Below, piece by piece: positions 17,058 to 25,986 of a stretch of 39,855 bases of DNA. Under the pieces are notes generated by a model. It made no database searches, was not told where the DNA came from, and saw nothing but the letters and a program-made list of their open reading frames with translations. Origin of the DNA: Salegentibacter tibetensis (GTDB taxonomy: Bacteria > Bacteroidota > Bacteroidia > Flavobacteriales > Flavobacteriaceae); the NCBI RefSeq assembly GCF_020164485.1, contig NZ_JAIQZA010000037.1, positions 1-39,855 of the forward strand. Reading direction: 5' to 3'. Positions within the stretch are counted from its first letter, which is position 1; each line of letters begins with the position of its first letter. Made by a program: the position numbers and the translations under genes.

Positions 17058-19465
17058 TCAAGAATATTATAAAAGTCGCATTTAGGTATTTAGTTAAACA
17101 TAAAGGCTATACCTTCATTAATATAACCGGACTCGCGGTGGGAATCGCAGCTTGTATTCTCATTGCGTTATTTGTGCGCAGCGAATGGAGCTTTAACAAG
17201 ATGCATAGTCAGGGCGACAGGATCCATCGGGCGTGGCTTCAGGAGCATTATCAGGGGGAGATATTTAATAATACTGCAACTCCTATTCCGTTAGCCCCAT
17301 TACTCGCTGCGAATCTTCCGGAGGTAGAAGCTGCAACAAGGATTAATGAGATAAGTGCCCCAATTATCCACCAGGGAAATACATTCAATTATGCTGTTAC
17401 TATGGTGGATAGCACCCTGTTTCGGATCTTTGATTTTGAACTTTTAAAAGGAGACATTAAAAATCCTTTTCCAACTAAGAACTCTATTATAATTTCAGAA
17501 GAAACAGCAAAGGTCTTCTTCGGAAATACAGAACCTGTAGGTGAAACGCTGGAACTTGTGGTAGGTGGAGAAAACATGTTGTTTACTATATCTGGTATAC
17601 TGGAAGATATTCCTTACGAATCCAGTATAAGGATGGAATTCATAATTCCCTTCAGCAATGCAGTTCATATCTGGCCGGAACAAACCAGAACCTCTGGCTG
17701 GACAAGTGTTTATGGTCAAACTTATGTATTGCTGAAGCAGGGAGCAGATCCGGCAGCGGTGAATTCAAAAATCCCGGCTTTTATGGATCCTCTTGTATCA
17801 CAGGGATACAAACCCGGGGAATATATTGTAACTCTTCAGCCTTTGTCTGACATACATTTTAATACCGCTTTACCTGAAGAACTTACCGGGGCTTCCAATC
17901 CGTTGTACGCCTATATACTGGCAACGGTGGGAATTCTTATCCTGCTTATAGCCTGTGTCAATTTTATAACTCTTGCCACAGGAAGATCTGCCACCCGGGC
18001 AATGGAAGTGGGAGTGAGGAAGGTTATGGGAGCTCAAAAGAAACAGCTTATAGCCCAGTTCTTTGGAGAATCATTCCTGGTAACTCTAATGGCTCTTATA
18101 ACAGGGATTTTACTGGCTTTTTTATTACTGAAATCTTTTAACCAGATGGCAAACCGGGAATTTGTGCTTGGAGCAGATCCTTTTATGGTGATCTTCTGTT
18201 TGTTCCTACTTTTTTTTATTACGCTGTTTGCCGGGGGATACCCTGCGCTGGTCCTTTCCTCCTTTCAACCGGTAAAAGTGTTGAAAGGAAATATTAAAAC
18301 ATCCGGTATGGGAATCTTTGGGAAAAGCCTGATTATTGGTCAGTTTGTGGCTTCCATTGTCATGATCATTTGTACCATAATAATAGGCAAACAGCTCAAT
18401 TACCTGCAAAGCAAAGACCTTGGTTTTGGAAAGGAACATGTGATCATAGTACCCACGAACAGGTCAATAGCTGAAGGTAATACTTTGGCTGCAAAATATA
18501 TAACCGAACTGGAAAGTAATCCGAAGGTGGTAAGTGCAAGTAATTCCCTATTTACAATGGCAGAGTTCGGTTGGGCCCAAATAGGTTATCAGGATGATAA
18601 TGGTGCGTACCGTATGCTCAGGTTTAACGCTGTAGATCCCAATTTTATTAAAACTATGGGGCTTCAATTAGTTCAGGGACGTGGCTTTATGAAAGACAAT
18701 CCTGCCGATTCCAGTGGAATTGTAGTAAATCAGGCCCTGGTACAGCAATATGGGTGGGAAGATCCTCTAGGCAAAAAGCTTCCCGGCAAATACCCACAGG
18801 AGATCATAGGAGTGGTGGAGGATTTTCATTTTGAATCCCTCCACTCTCCCATACAACCTGCGGTAATGGCATTAGGCGCCAGACCTTTCTTCCAACTATC
18901 GAGTGATGTAAGTATGTCCTATTCTGCCAGCCCGAGGGTTTCGGTCAAGTTCCGGGAAGGAAATTTAGAGAAGCACGTGGCTGTACTGGAAAATACCTGG
19001 AAATCTGTGGCCGGGGATCAGGATTTTCAGTTCCGGTTTCTTGATGAATCCCTGGCTGCAGCTTACGAGCAGGAACGACGCCTGGGTAAGATCGTTCAAT
19101 ATGCTTCGGTTTTATCAATTTTTATCGCCTGCCTGGGATTGTTCGGTCTCGCTACTCTTGTAGTTGCAAGACGAAGAAAGGAGATAGGAATAAGAAAAGT
19201 TCTGGGAGCCGATGTTTCTACCCTGGTGGCAACTCTCAATAAGGATTTTGTGATCCAAATACTGATTGCCTCAATAATCGCCTTTCCTCTTGCCTGGTTT
19301 ATGCTCAACAGGTGGATGAGAGATTTTGAATACCGTATTGATATCCCGTTTTGGGTTTTTGCGGTTGCGGCTTTGATCGTAATGTTAGTGGCTATGGTAA
19401 CTGTGAGTTTCCAGTCGATAAAAGCAGCGTTGAGCAATCCGGTGAAAGGCTTGAGGTCGGAATAA
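17054..19465 (+). CDS. FtsX/MacB-type ABC permease, array copy 5
   Basis: Full permease of 803 residues starting MIKNIIKVAFRYLVKHKGYT. The first periplasmic domain carries IIISEETAKVFFGNTEPVGE. Coupling signatures are EVGVRKVMGA (from about 318) and KEIGIRKVLGA (from about 709). The second periplasmic domain has GVVEDFHFESLHSPIQ, followed by an extra segment RPFFQLSSDVSMSYSASPR that I do not see in the other copies. It ends NPVKGLRSE. Its start overlaps the stop of the truncated copy, so its translation may depend on that fragment being read. Confidence 0.92.
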   Translation: MIKNIIKVAFRYLVKHKGYTFINITGLAVGIAACILIALFVRSEWSFNKMHSQGDRIHRAWLQEHYQGEIFNNTATPIPLAPLLAANLPEVEAATRINEISAPIIHQGNTFNYAVTMVDSTLFRIFDFELLKGDIKNPFPTKNSIIISEETAKVFFGNTEPVGETLELVVGGENMLFTISGILEDIPYESSIRMEFIIPFSNAVHIWPEQTRTSGWTSVYGQTYVLLKQGADPAAVNSKIPAFMDPLVSQGYKPGEYIVTLQPLSDIHFNTALPEELTGASNPLYAYILATVGILILLIACVNFITLATGRSATRAMEVGVRKVMGAQKKQLIAQFFGESFLVTLMALITGILLAFLLLKSFNQMANREFVLGADPFMVIFCLFLLFFITLFAGGYPALVLSSFQPVKVLKGNIKTSGMGIFGKSLIIGQFVASIVMIICTIIIGKQLNYLQSKDLGFGKEHVIIVPTNRSIAEGNTLAAKYITELESNPKVVSASNSLFTMAEFGWAQIGYQDDNGAYRMLRFNAVDPNFIKTMGLQLVQGRGFMKDNPADSSGIVVNQALVQQYGWEDPLGKKLPGKYPQEIIGVVEDFHFESLHSPIQPAVMALGARPFFQLSSDVSMSYSASPRVSVKFREGNLEKHVAVLENTWKSVAGDQDFQFRFLDESLAAAYEQERRLGKIVQYASVLSIFIACLGLFGLATLVVARRRKEIGIRKVLGADVSTLVATLNKDFVIQILIASIIAFPLAWFMLNRWMRDFEYRIDIPFWVFAVAALIVMLVAMVTVSFQSIKAALSNPVKGLRSE

Positions 19466-19673
19466 GGACCCTTTCTACCTGCAAAAGGGGAGTTTTTCAA
19501 AAGTGAAAATAGAGAAAAGACAAGAAATCACGAAACAGAAAAACAAATAAAAACATTCGTGCATTAGTGGCTAACTTTTTTCAATAAATAAACGGAAAAC
19601 AGAAAACGAAACCGGGAACCAAAAGACAGGCTCAAAGTGGTACCTGGAATATAATAAATGAAAATTGTTGGTG
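19466..19673 (+). repeat. Spacer with hairpin, purine-rich tract and 48-bp repeat (copy A)
   Basis: After the stop codon, CCCTTT pairs with AAAAGGGG around CTACCTGC (about 19469-19490). A purine-rich tract follows. At 19536-19583 lies a 48-bp sequence containing ACATTCGTGCATTAGTGG that recurs at 22313-22360, before the second ATPase. Both copies run into GAAAACAGAAAAC. No gene is seen. Confidence 0.55.
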
Positions 19674-22061
19674 ATGATAACAAATTATTTCAAGATCGCG
19701 TGGCGCCACTTAAACAAGAACCGGCTCTGTAGCATTATAAATCTTTCAGGTCTTGCAATTGGTATCACGGGATGCCTTCTTATCGGTTTATATATATGGC
19801 ATGAATGGAGCTATGACCGGTTCCATGAAAATTCAGATCGTATTGCACGGGTCACCTGGGAGTATAGGTTTGATGGGACAACAGAAGAAACTGCCATGAC
19901 CGGTACCCGGGTTGGCCCGGAATTCACAAGGAAATTCCCTGAAGTAGAGAAATCTGTAAGATTGCTTAAATTTCCCCGGGTAGTTTCTTATGAAAATCAG
20001 CAGTTTGAAGAAAAGAACTTCCTTTATGCCGATTCCACGTTTTTTAAAATTTTCACCTATCCTTTAGTTGAAGGTGATCCGCACACCGCACTGGATGCGC
20101 CGGAGAGTATGGTGATCACAGAAACTATAGCCAGGAAATATTTTGGAAATGAAAATGCTGTTGGAAAAACTTTAAATGTAGGAGGTACAAAGGATTTTAT
20201 TATAACCGGAATTGCAGAAGATGTTCCCAATAATTCACAGATCAAATTTGATTTTGTAGTTCCTTTTCACGGCCTGAGTGCGGCCAAAGGGGAAAAATAT
20301 AGTGAAGCCAATTATCTCACTTTTTTATTACTGAAAGATCCGGAGAGTTTTATTCCCCTGCAATCTAAAATTGCAGACCATATGAAGCAGGTGAATGAAG
20401 AAGAAATGAAATTGGAAGGGAAGAATTATATGACCTTTCATCTACAACCACTCACAAATGTTCATCTTTATTCTAAGATTGATGGTTTTGAACCAAATAG
20501 CAACATCACCTACTTATGGGTACTGGGAGCTGTAGCTTTTTTAATCCTATTGATCGCCTGTGTAAATTACACTAATTTGAGTATTGCTCAGGCAGCCGGC
20601 AGGAGTTCAGAAATTGGGATGCGAAAGGTGCTCGGAGCGGGGAGGAAGAATATCTTTTATCAATTTATAAGTGAGGCGATTTTGATGAGCCTGGTGGCTT
20701 TCGCCTTTACAATGTTCATAGCTTATTACCTCCTTCCGAAATTCAACCGGCTGGCCGGGAAGGAGATCGATGTTCAAATATTGGTCGATCCTATAACTAT
20801 ACTTTTGCTGTTTTTCCTATCCATAATTGTAGCATTCCTTGCAGGGGCGTATCCGGCTTTTGTACTTTCCGGGGGAAAAGTTATTCGTATACTCAAAAGT
20901 GGATTCTCATTTACAGGTTCAGCTGTGCTTCGCAGGTCACTTATCGTTTTTCAGTTCGTTATCTCTATCTTTCTTATTATCTCAACGGTGGTCATTCTGC
21001 AACAGCTCAATTATATTCAGAAGAGAGATCTTGGGTATAATAAGGAACAACTAGTGATCCTTCCTGTAGATGCTCAAATTAGGGAAAAATATAAGGAGAT
21101 AAGAGCAGCAATGGAAAATATTCCTGGTGTTAGTTCTGTAGCATCTGCCTATGAAGAATCTACTCATATAGGCTGGAGCGATGGAATGACGGCGCTTGAG
21201 AATAATAAAAGGATAAGTGTAAATGCCCTACCCGCAGATGAAAAAATCGTTGAAACCCTTGGATTCACCATTGTTGCCGGTGAAGATTTTACGCTTAGCG
21301 ATATTAAAATGGCAGATCCTGAAGTTCATGGAGATAATATTCAGTATACCTACATGCTTAATGAGGCTGCCGTGAGCGCTTTTGGATGGACACCACTGGA
21401 GGCTGTAGGTAAAAGAGTTGCCAAAGGCCGTGAAGGAATTGTACGCGCGGTGGTAAAGGATTTTCATTTTCGATCCCTTCATGAGCCTATTGGGCCGCTA
21501 ATAATTTTTATGGATAAACGCCTGGCAAGTTCAATGTTTGTGAAATTGGAAAACACAAATGTGCCGGAAACCCTTGCCGGTCTTGAAGAAATCTGGAAGC
21601 AACGGGTACCACACCGCCCTTTTGAATATCAGTTCCTTGATGAGAACTATACCGCTTTATACAAGGCAGAACAAAGTATTGCCTCTGTGTTTACTACTTT
21701 TTCCATCATTGCAATTCTTTTAGCCTGTCTTGGCCTCTTCGCCCTTACAGCATATTCAATGGCTCAAAGGGCGAAAGAAATAGGAATAAGAAAAGTATTG
21801 GGAGCTTCAGTTGCCAACATTCTTACCCTGGTTTCCCGCGATTTTATTATCCTGGTAATTTTGGCCGTTTTAATCGCTATTCCTTTGTCATTGTTGGCCG
21901 TAAATAAATGGTTGAAAAACTTTTCCTATCATATAAATATTGAATGGTGGGTAATAGGTCTGGCTGTGTTGGTCACTCTAATAATAGCAACGGCAACGGT
22001 GTGGGCACAGGCATTTAAAACTGCGATGGCAAATCCGGTTGAGAATTTGAAATCGGAGTAG
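19674..22061 (+). CDS. FtsX/MacB-type ABC permease, array copy 6
   Basis: Full permease of 795 residues. I chose the ATG at 19674 (MITNYFKIAWRHLNKNRLCS) over in-frame TTG/GTG codons up to 9 bp earlier, because every other copy starts at this point of the alignment. The first periplasmic domain carries MVITETIARKYFGNENAVGK. Coupling signatures are EIGMRKVLGA (from about 313) and KEIGIRKVLGA (from about 701). The second periplasmic domain has AVVKDFHFRSLHEPIG. It ends NPVENLKSE. The residue before the last coupling segment differs from the others (SMAQRAKEIG in place of AERRxKEIG). It is the last permease before the second ATPase. Confidence 0.92.
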   Translation: MITNYFKIAWRHLNKNRLCSIINLSGLAIGITGCLLIGLYIWHEWSYDRFHENSDRIARVTWEYRFDGTTEETAMTGTRVGPEFTRKFPEVEKSVRLLKFPRVVSYENQQFEEKNFLYADSTFFKIFTYPLVEGDPHTALDAPESMVITETIARKYFGNENAVGKTLNVGGTKDFIITGIAEDVPNNSQIKFDFVVPFHGLSAAKGEKYSEANYLTFLLLKDPESFIPLQSKIADHMKQVNEEEMKLEGKNYMTFHLQPLTNVHLYSKIDGFEPNSNITYLWVLGAVAFLILLIACVNYTNLSIAQAAGRSSEIGMRKVLGAGRKNIFYQFISEAILMSLVAFAFTMFIAYYLLPKFNRLAGKEIDVQILVDPITILLLFFLSIIVAFLAGAYPAFVLSGGKVIRILKSGFSFTGSAVLRRSLIVFQFVISIFLIISTVVILQQLNYIQKRDLGYNKEQLVILPVDAQIREKYKEIRAAMENIPGVSSVASAYEESTHIGWSDGMTALENNKRISVNALPADEKIVETLGFTIVAGEDFTLSDIKMADPEVHGDNIQYTYMLNEAAVSAFGWTPLEAVGKRVAKGREGIVRAVVKDFHFRSLHEPIGPLIIFMDKRLASSMFVKLENTNVPETLAGLEEIWKQRVPHRPFEYQFLDENYTALYKAEQSIASVFTTFSIIAILLACLGLFALTAYSMAQRAKEIGIRKVLGASVANILTLVSRDFIILVILAVLIAIPLSLLAVNKWLKNFSYHINIEWWVIGLAVLVTLIIATATVWAQAFKTAMANPVENLKSE

Positions 22062-22426
22062 GAATGGAGAACCAAGAGACAAGAACCAAGAAACAAGACA
22101 AAAAAGGGGAGAGAGGAGAGTGGATAGTCAGGATGCTGGAAAGAAAGGAGAGAAGAGAGAAGATACGAGGATAGTGGAGGGAGAAGTTAAGAGTTAAGAT
22201 TTATGAGAAGTAGCAAGACAGGATGATGAACACTTAACTCCATTAGATCCTGAAATAAGTTCAGGATGGCGTCAGGGATTTAATTGAACAACAGAATACA
22301 GATAATTATAAACAGAAAACACATAAAAACATTAGTGCATTCGTGGCTTACTTTTTTTCAGTAACAGAAAACAGAAAACAAGAAATATAAAAAACACTCA
22401 ATATTCAATACTAACTACTAAAACAA
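22062..22426 (+). repeat. Gene-free spacer with purine-rich repeats and 48-bp repeat (copy B)
   Basis: The first part (22063-22200) is strongly purine-rich with iterated AAGAGACAAGAACCAAGAAA and GGAGAGAAGAGAG words. Around 22246 a short hairpin (TCCTGAAATAAGTTCAGGA) of a common flavobacterial intergenic type occurs. The second copy of the 48-bp repeat lies at 22313-22360. I see no gene and no clear promoter. The length leaves room for an internal promoter for the ATPase-TolC pair. Confidence 0.55.
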
Positions 22427-23110
22427 ATGCTCGAACTAAAAAACATATACAAATGGGTGAAATCCGGCGGAAGGAGAATTTTTCTTTTGAATGATGTTAG
22501 CCTTGAAATAGGAGAGGGAGAATTTCTCTCCATTATGGGGCCATCAGGATCTGGGAAATCAACCTTGATGAACGTGATTGGAATGCTTGACACATTTGAT
22601 GAAGGCGAATATTATTTTTTGAATGAGCCGGTTCATGAAATGAAGGAAAAGAGCAGAACCAAACTTTTTCATAATAATATAGGCTTTATTTTCCAGGCAT
22701 ACCATCTAATAGATGAATTGACCGTCTATGAAAATATCGAAACCCCGCTGCTGTATAAAAACATCAAAAGCTCTGAACGCAAAGCATTGGTGGCAGATAT
22801 CCTGGACAGGTTCAATATTGTGGGAAAGAAGGACCTTTTTCCTTCCCAGCTTAGCGGGGGACAGCAGCAACTGGTAGGAATAGCCAGAGCTTTGATCATC
22901 AAGCCAAAGCTCATCCTTGCAGATGAGCCTACGGGCAATTTAAATACAAAACAAGGTGAAGAGATCATGGAACTCTTCAGCGAACTGAACAATGAGGGGG
23001 TTACAATTATACAGGCTACTCACTCTGAAAGCAATGCCAAATATGGTTCCCGTATAATTAACCTGGTAGACGGAATGGTACAACGCACATCTACAGAAGC
23101 AATAAAATAA
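22427..23110 (+). CDS. ABC transporter ATPase, LolD/MacB type (second copy, divergent)
   Basis: ATPase of 227 residues, co-linear with the first copy through its whole length. Walker A GPSGSGKST (38-46), Q90, Walker B LILADEP with E167 and H199 (ATHSE) are intact. Two usually conserved positions differ: the signature reads LSGGQQQLVGIARA, with L149 where R is normal, and the D-loop reads NLN, with N173 in place of D. The catalytic glutamate and switch histidine remain, so ATP hydrolysis is still plausible, perhaps altered. It stands 2 bp before the TolC gene and after the last permease. It may serve a subset of permeases or form mixed dimers with the first ATPase (inference). Confidence 0.93.
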   Translation: MLELKNIYKWVKSGGRRIFLLNDVSLEIGEGEFLSIMGPSGSGKSTLMNVIGMLDTFDEGEYYFLNEPVHEMKEKSRTKLFHNNIGFIFQAYHLIDELTVYENIETPLLYKNIKSSERKALVADILDRFNIVGKKDLFPSQLSGGQQQLVGIARALIIKPKLILADEPTGNLNTKQGEEIMELFSELNNEGVTIIQATHSESNAKYGSRIINLVDGMVQRTSTEAIK

Positions 23111-23112
23111 TT

Positions 23113-24525
23113 ATGATAAGGAAATTAATTACAGGAATAAGTTTAATCATCTATTCAGCAGGGTTTTCCCAGCAGGATTCACTATCTCTAAGTCTAGATC
23201 AAAGTATCGAGATCGCGCTGGAGAATAATCTGGATCTTCGTAGGGCCGATCTTCGGGCAGAAACTTCTGAAGTAAATTTACGCCAATCTCGCTCCAATAT
23301 TTTACCAAATCTAAATGCCAGTATAAATGGAGGTATGAACAACGGTAGGAGTATAGATCCTTTTACAAACACCTATATCGAGGAGCAGCTCACATTTTCC
23401 AATGCAGGACTAAGGTTTGGGGCTACAGTTTTTAATGGCTTAAGGCTGCGGAACAGTATTCTCCGGGATAAGTATAATTTGCAGGCTTCAGAAATGGAAG
23501 TGGAGGAAGCAAGGCAGAATTTAGTTCTGGATGTAACCCTGGCTTACCTACAGGCACTTAATAATATGGACCTGGTAAAATTGGCTAAAGTGCGCCAGGA
23601 GACAACCTCTAAACAGCTGGATCGCCTGGAGGTTCTGTACAATGAAGGCTCCGGGAATCCTGCTGCTTTTACAGATATACAAGGCCAGATCGCCAATGAC
23701 AGGACGGCCCTGGTGCGTGCAGAAAATGCCGTAACAGAGTCAATGCTGAATCTTTCACAACTCCTCAATGTAGAGCGATCGGTTGTCCCACAGCCGCGGG
23801 AAGCAGCCGTCTTTTTGGAAGAATACAGGCTTAGCCCGGAGGAAGTTTATGAACAGGCGCTGGAAAGTTTTCCTTCTTTTAAAGCGAGGGAATTACGAAT
23901 AGAGGCAGCCAAAAAGAATGTAAGTGTGGCCAGATCCTGGTATTTCCCCGAAATCTCCCTTTTTGGACAGCTGAATACTAATTTCTCAAGTGCCGCAAGG
24001 TTTTTTACTGAAACCGGAACCAGGGTCACAGATACTGGTGGATTTGTAGAAATAGGGGAGGAGACAGTACCTGTTTTCACAAACGAGACCATCTTTGAAA
24101 GGCAGGAAATTGGAGTCTATGACCAGTTTAACAACAACCTGAATTCTGTTATAGGAGTTGCTATTGACATCCCGCTATTCAATGGTTTCAGGGCCCGAAA
24201 TACTATAGCCCTTCAAAAGATCGTGCTTGAGGAATCAAAAGTAGAACTTGAAAGTACTAAACTTCAATTTTGGCAGTCCATTCAGCAGGCACACGCGGCT
24301 ATGGAGGCCTCCTATAAAGAATACAACATCCTGCAGGAACAACTTAAGGCTTACGAGGAATCTTTCCGCGTAAATGAAATCAGGTTTGTAAATGGGGTAT
24401 CCAATATTGTAGAATATATCATAAGTAAGAACAACCTGGATATTGCCAGTATAAACCTGGCAAATGCACGGTATCAATATTTGTTAAGGGTGCAGGTGCT
24501 GGAATATTTTAGAGGAAGGATTTGA
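23113..24525 (+). CDS. TolC-like outer-membrane efflux protein
   Basis: Outer-membrane channel protein of 470 residues. A signal peptide (about 1-19, ending AGFSQQ) is followed by two OEP repeats of long amphipathic helices, typical for the family: SLDQSIEIALENNLDLRRA near the N-terminus, and the second repeat starting at about SPEEVYEQALESFPSFKA. The segment IGVAIDIPLFNGFRARN is the conserved strand before the second helical hairpin. Length is normal for TolC homologues. It lies 2 bp after the second ATPase and closes the exporter locus, giving it all three layers: adaptor, inner-membrane ABC complex and outer channel. Confidence 0.93.
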   Translation: MIRKLITGISLIIYSAGFSQQDSLSLSLDQSIEIALENNLDLRRADLRAETSEVNLRQSRSNILPNLNASINGGMNNGRSIDPFTNTYIEEQLTFSNAGLRFGATVFNGLRLRNSILRDKYNLQASEMEVEEARQNLVLDVTLAYLQALNNMDLVKLAKVRQETTSKQLDRLEVLYNEGSGNPAAFTDIQGQIANDRTALVRAENAVTESMLNLSQLLNVERSVVPQPREAAVFLEEYRLSPEEVYEQALESFPSFKARELRIEAAKKNVSVARSWYFPEISLFGQLNTNFSSAARFFTETGTRVTDTGGFVEIGEETVPVFTNETIFERQEIGVYDQFNNNLNSVIGVAIDIPLFNGFRARNTIALQKIVLEESKVELESTKLQFWQSIQQAHAAMEASYKEYNILQEQLKAYEESFRVNEIRFVNGVSNIVEYIISKNNLDIASINLANARYQYLLRVQVLEYFRGRI

Positions 24526-24618
24526 TAAGGTATGTTGTTTTAAGAGCTAGAAGAAGTACCAGATTTAATATATTCAAACCATAATTTGATTTTCTTCAGC
24601 TGTCCTAAATAAACTGTT

Positions 24619-24657
24619 CTGGTAGTTGTTAGGATTACTAACACCAGTTTATTTTTT
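24619..24657. terminator. Probable bidirectional terminator between convergent genes
   Basis: CTGGT(AGTT)GTTAG pairs with CTAACACCAG around a GATTA loop, leaving a four-base bulge, and is followed by TTTATTTTTT. It sits between the end of the TolC gene and the end of the leftward lipoprotein gene, so it could serve both. Confidence 0.6.
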
Positions 24658-24686
24658 GATGACCGTCGTTTGAGATTCGATATAGT

Positions 24687-25382
24687 TTAAAACAATTCCA
24701 CGTCAATCCTATTGATGTAGATAGTTGTCTCCCCTTCAAATCCAGAATCGACTCCGAACAAGAGCCAGAGTGATCCTTCACTGTTGGCAGTTACTCTCAT
24801 TGGAGTTGAAGGGCTGAGGCTTTTTAGGGTATAGATATTTTCATCTGAACCATTGGCAAAGCTTCCTATAACTACCATATTCTCCCCGCTGGTTGCCTGG
24901 TTCCCTTTATCTATATTTAACCTGTACCAACCTAGTTCATCCTCTTCTTTTTCGGGTTCCATAGGTGCTGCACCGGCTTTAATATATACACTTTCGCCGG
25001 GGCTTCCTCCAATGCCAAATTGCCCGTCTGCCACATTAGAAGCAAACTCTACCTCAAAATTAAGGCGGTATTCCTGATTAGGGGTTAAACCAGTGACCTG
25101 CTTTTTTACAAACATGAAAAGATCATCACTATGATTTTTTCCGGAAAGTTTCAGGGAACCCTGGGAATTGTCTAACGGATCTGGTAGTGGAGAATGCTCG
25201 AATTCCAGTCCATAATTTTCTTCTTCCCCGGCAGGATAATCGGCAAAATCTCCATTCCAGCCTTCAGTATCTTCTGAAAACCCATACATATAAGTAATTC
25301 TGTTATTATCCAGCTGCTCGTCATCATTCCCACAGCCCAAAATCATAGCCAGAGCGAGAATAGAAAAAAATTTTGATTTCAT
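24687..25382 (-). CDS. Putative surface lipoprotein of unknown function
   Basis: Protein of 231 residues with a lipoprotein signal peptide. The lipobox is ILGC with C17, followed by GNDDEQ. Acidic residues just after the cysteine are the known signal for surface export of lipoproteins in Bacteroidota. The remainder is rich in Gly, Asp, Glu and beta-strand patterns (EYRLNFEVEFAS, TTIYINRIDVELF), suggesting a jelly-roll or carbohydrate-binding-like fold, but I recognise no family. It is convergent with the TolC gene and shows no operon link to it. The start at 25382 is fixed by the signal peptide. Confidence 0.75.
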   Translation of the reverse strand: MKSKFFSILALAMILGCGNDDEQLDNNRITYMYGFSEDTEGWNGDFADYPAGEEENYGLEFEHSPLPDPLDNSQGSLKLSGKNHSDDLFMFVKKQVTGLTPNQEYRLNFEVEFASNVADGQFGIGGSPGESVYIKAGAAPMEPEKEEDELGWYRLNIDKGNQATSGENMVVIGSFANGSDENIYTLKSLSPSTPMRVTANSEGSLWLLFGVDSGFEGETTIYINRIDVELF

Positions 25383-25438
25383 TTGAATTAGATTTAAGAC
25401 ATAAACTAAGATTGTGAATATTTTTCTATTTTCATATA

Positions 25439-25986
25439 ATGAATTTCACCTATAAAGGCCAAAAGAAATGCGTCTTTGTTATTATCGATGTTGTTATTAA
25501 AAGAGTTTTCAATGATTTCGTTTTTGTAAAGTATACCTGGCAGCTTATCGAATTACAAAAATTCACACCATTGGGTTTTCGATTAAAGATATTCTGGAAG
25601 AAGCACTTGAATCTTTATTTGGAAACGGAAATGCCCTGATAAATATTGGGAGTAATATTAATTTCGATAAAGATAAATCTACTATTAGCATAGATATAAA
25701 AAGCTCCTTGACCAAAAAAGGGGAAAACAAAAAACTTGTGGCACATACGGGACGTACGGTGTTTTTTATTAAGGACTTAAATAAATTACTTAATTCGGAA
25801 GACAACTCTTATGATCTTCCAAATAATTTTCTTCTGCAACTTTTAGGCATTTCTTTCTCTCATAGCAGGGCTCTTCTGGCCACAGAATTACAATCGACTG
25901 CTTATGCCGATAAATTTATATTACCGGTTGTTAATCCTGGTATCTTACTTCCCAAAAATCTTCAGCAGCCTAAAGCAGAAAAATAA
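25439..25986 (+). pseudogene. Frameshifted gene of unknown function (~180 codons)
   Basis: The ATG at 25439 opens a frame that begins MNFTYKGQKKCVFVIIDVVI. From about 25516 the neighbouring frame becomes open and reads on to 25986, with coding-like sequence such as IKDILEEALESLFGNGNALI, LTKKGENKKLVAHTGRTVFF and LLQLLGISFSHSRALLATEL. Joining both needs one lost base between 25516 and 25637, for example in the T-run GTTTTTGT near 25520. The downstream frame alone lacks a good start: its first candidate is a TTG at 25708. So this is either a recently broken gene or a sequence error. I do not recognise the family. Confidence 0.5.
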
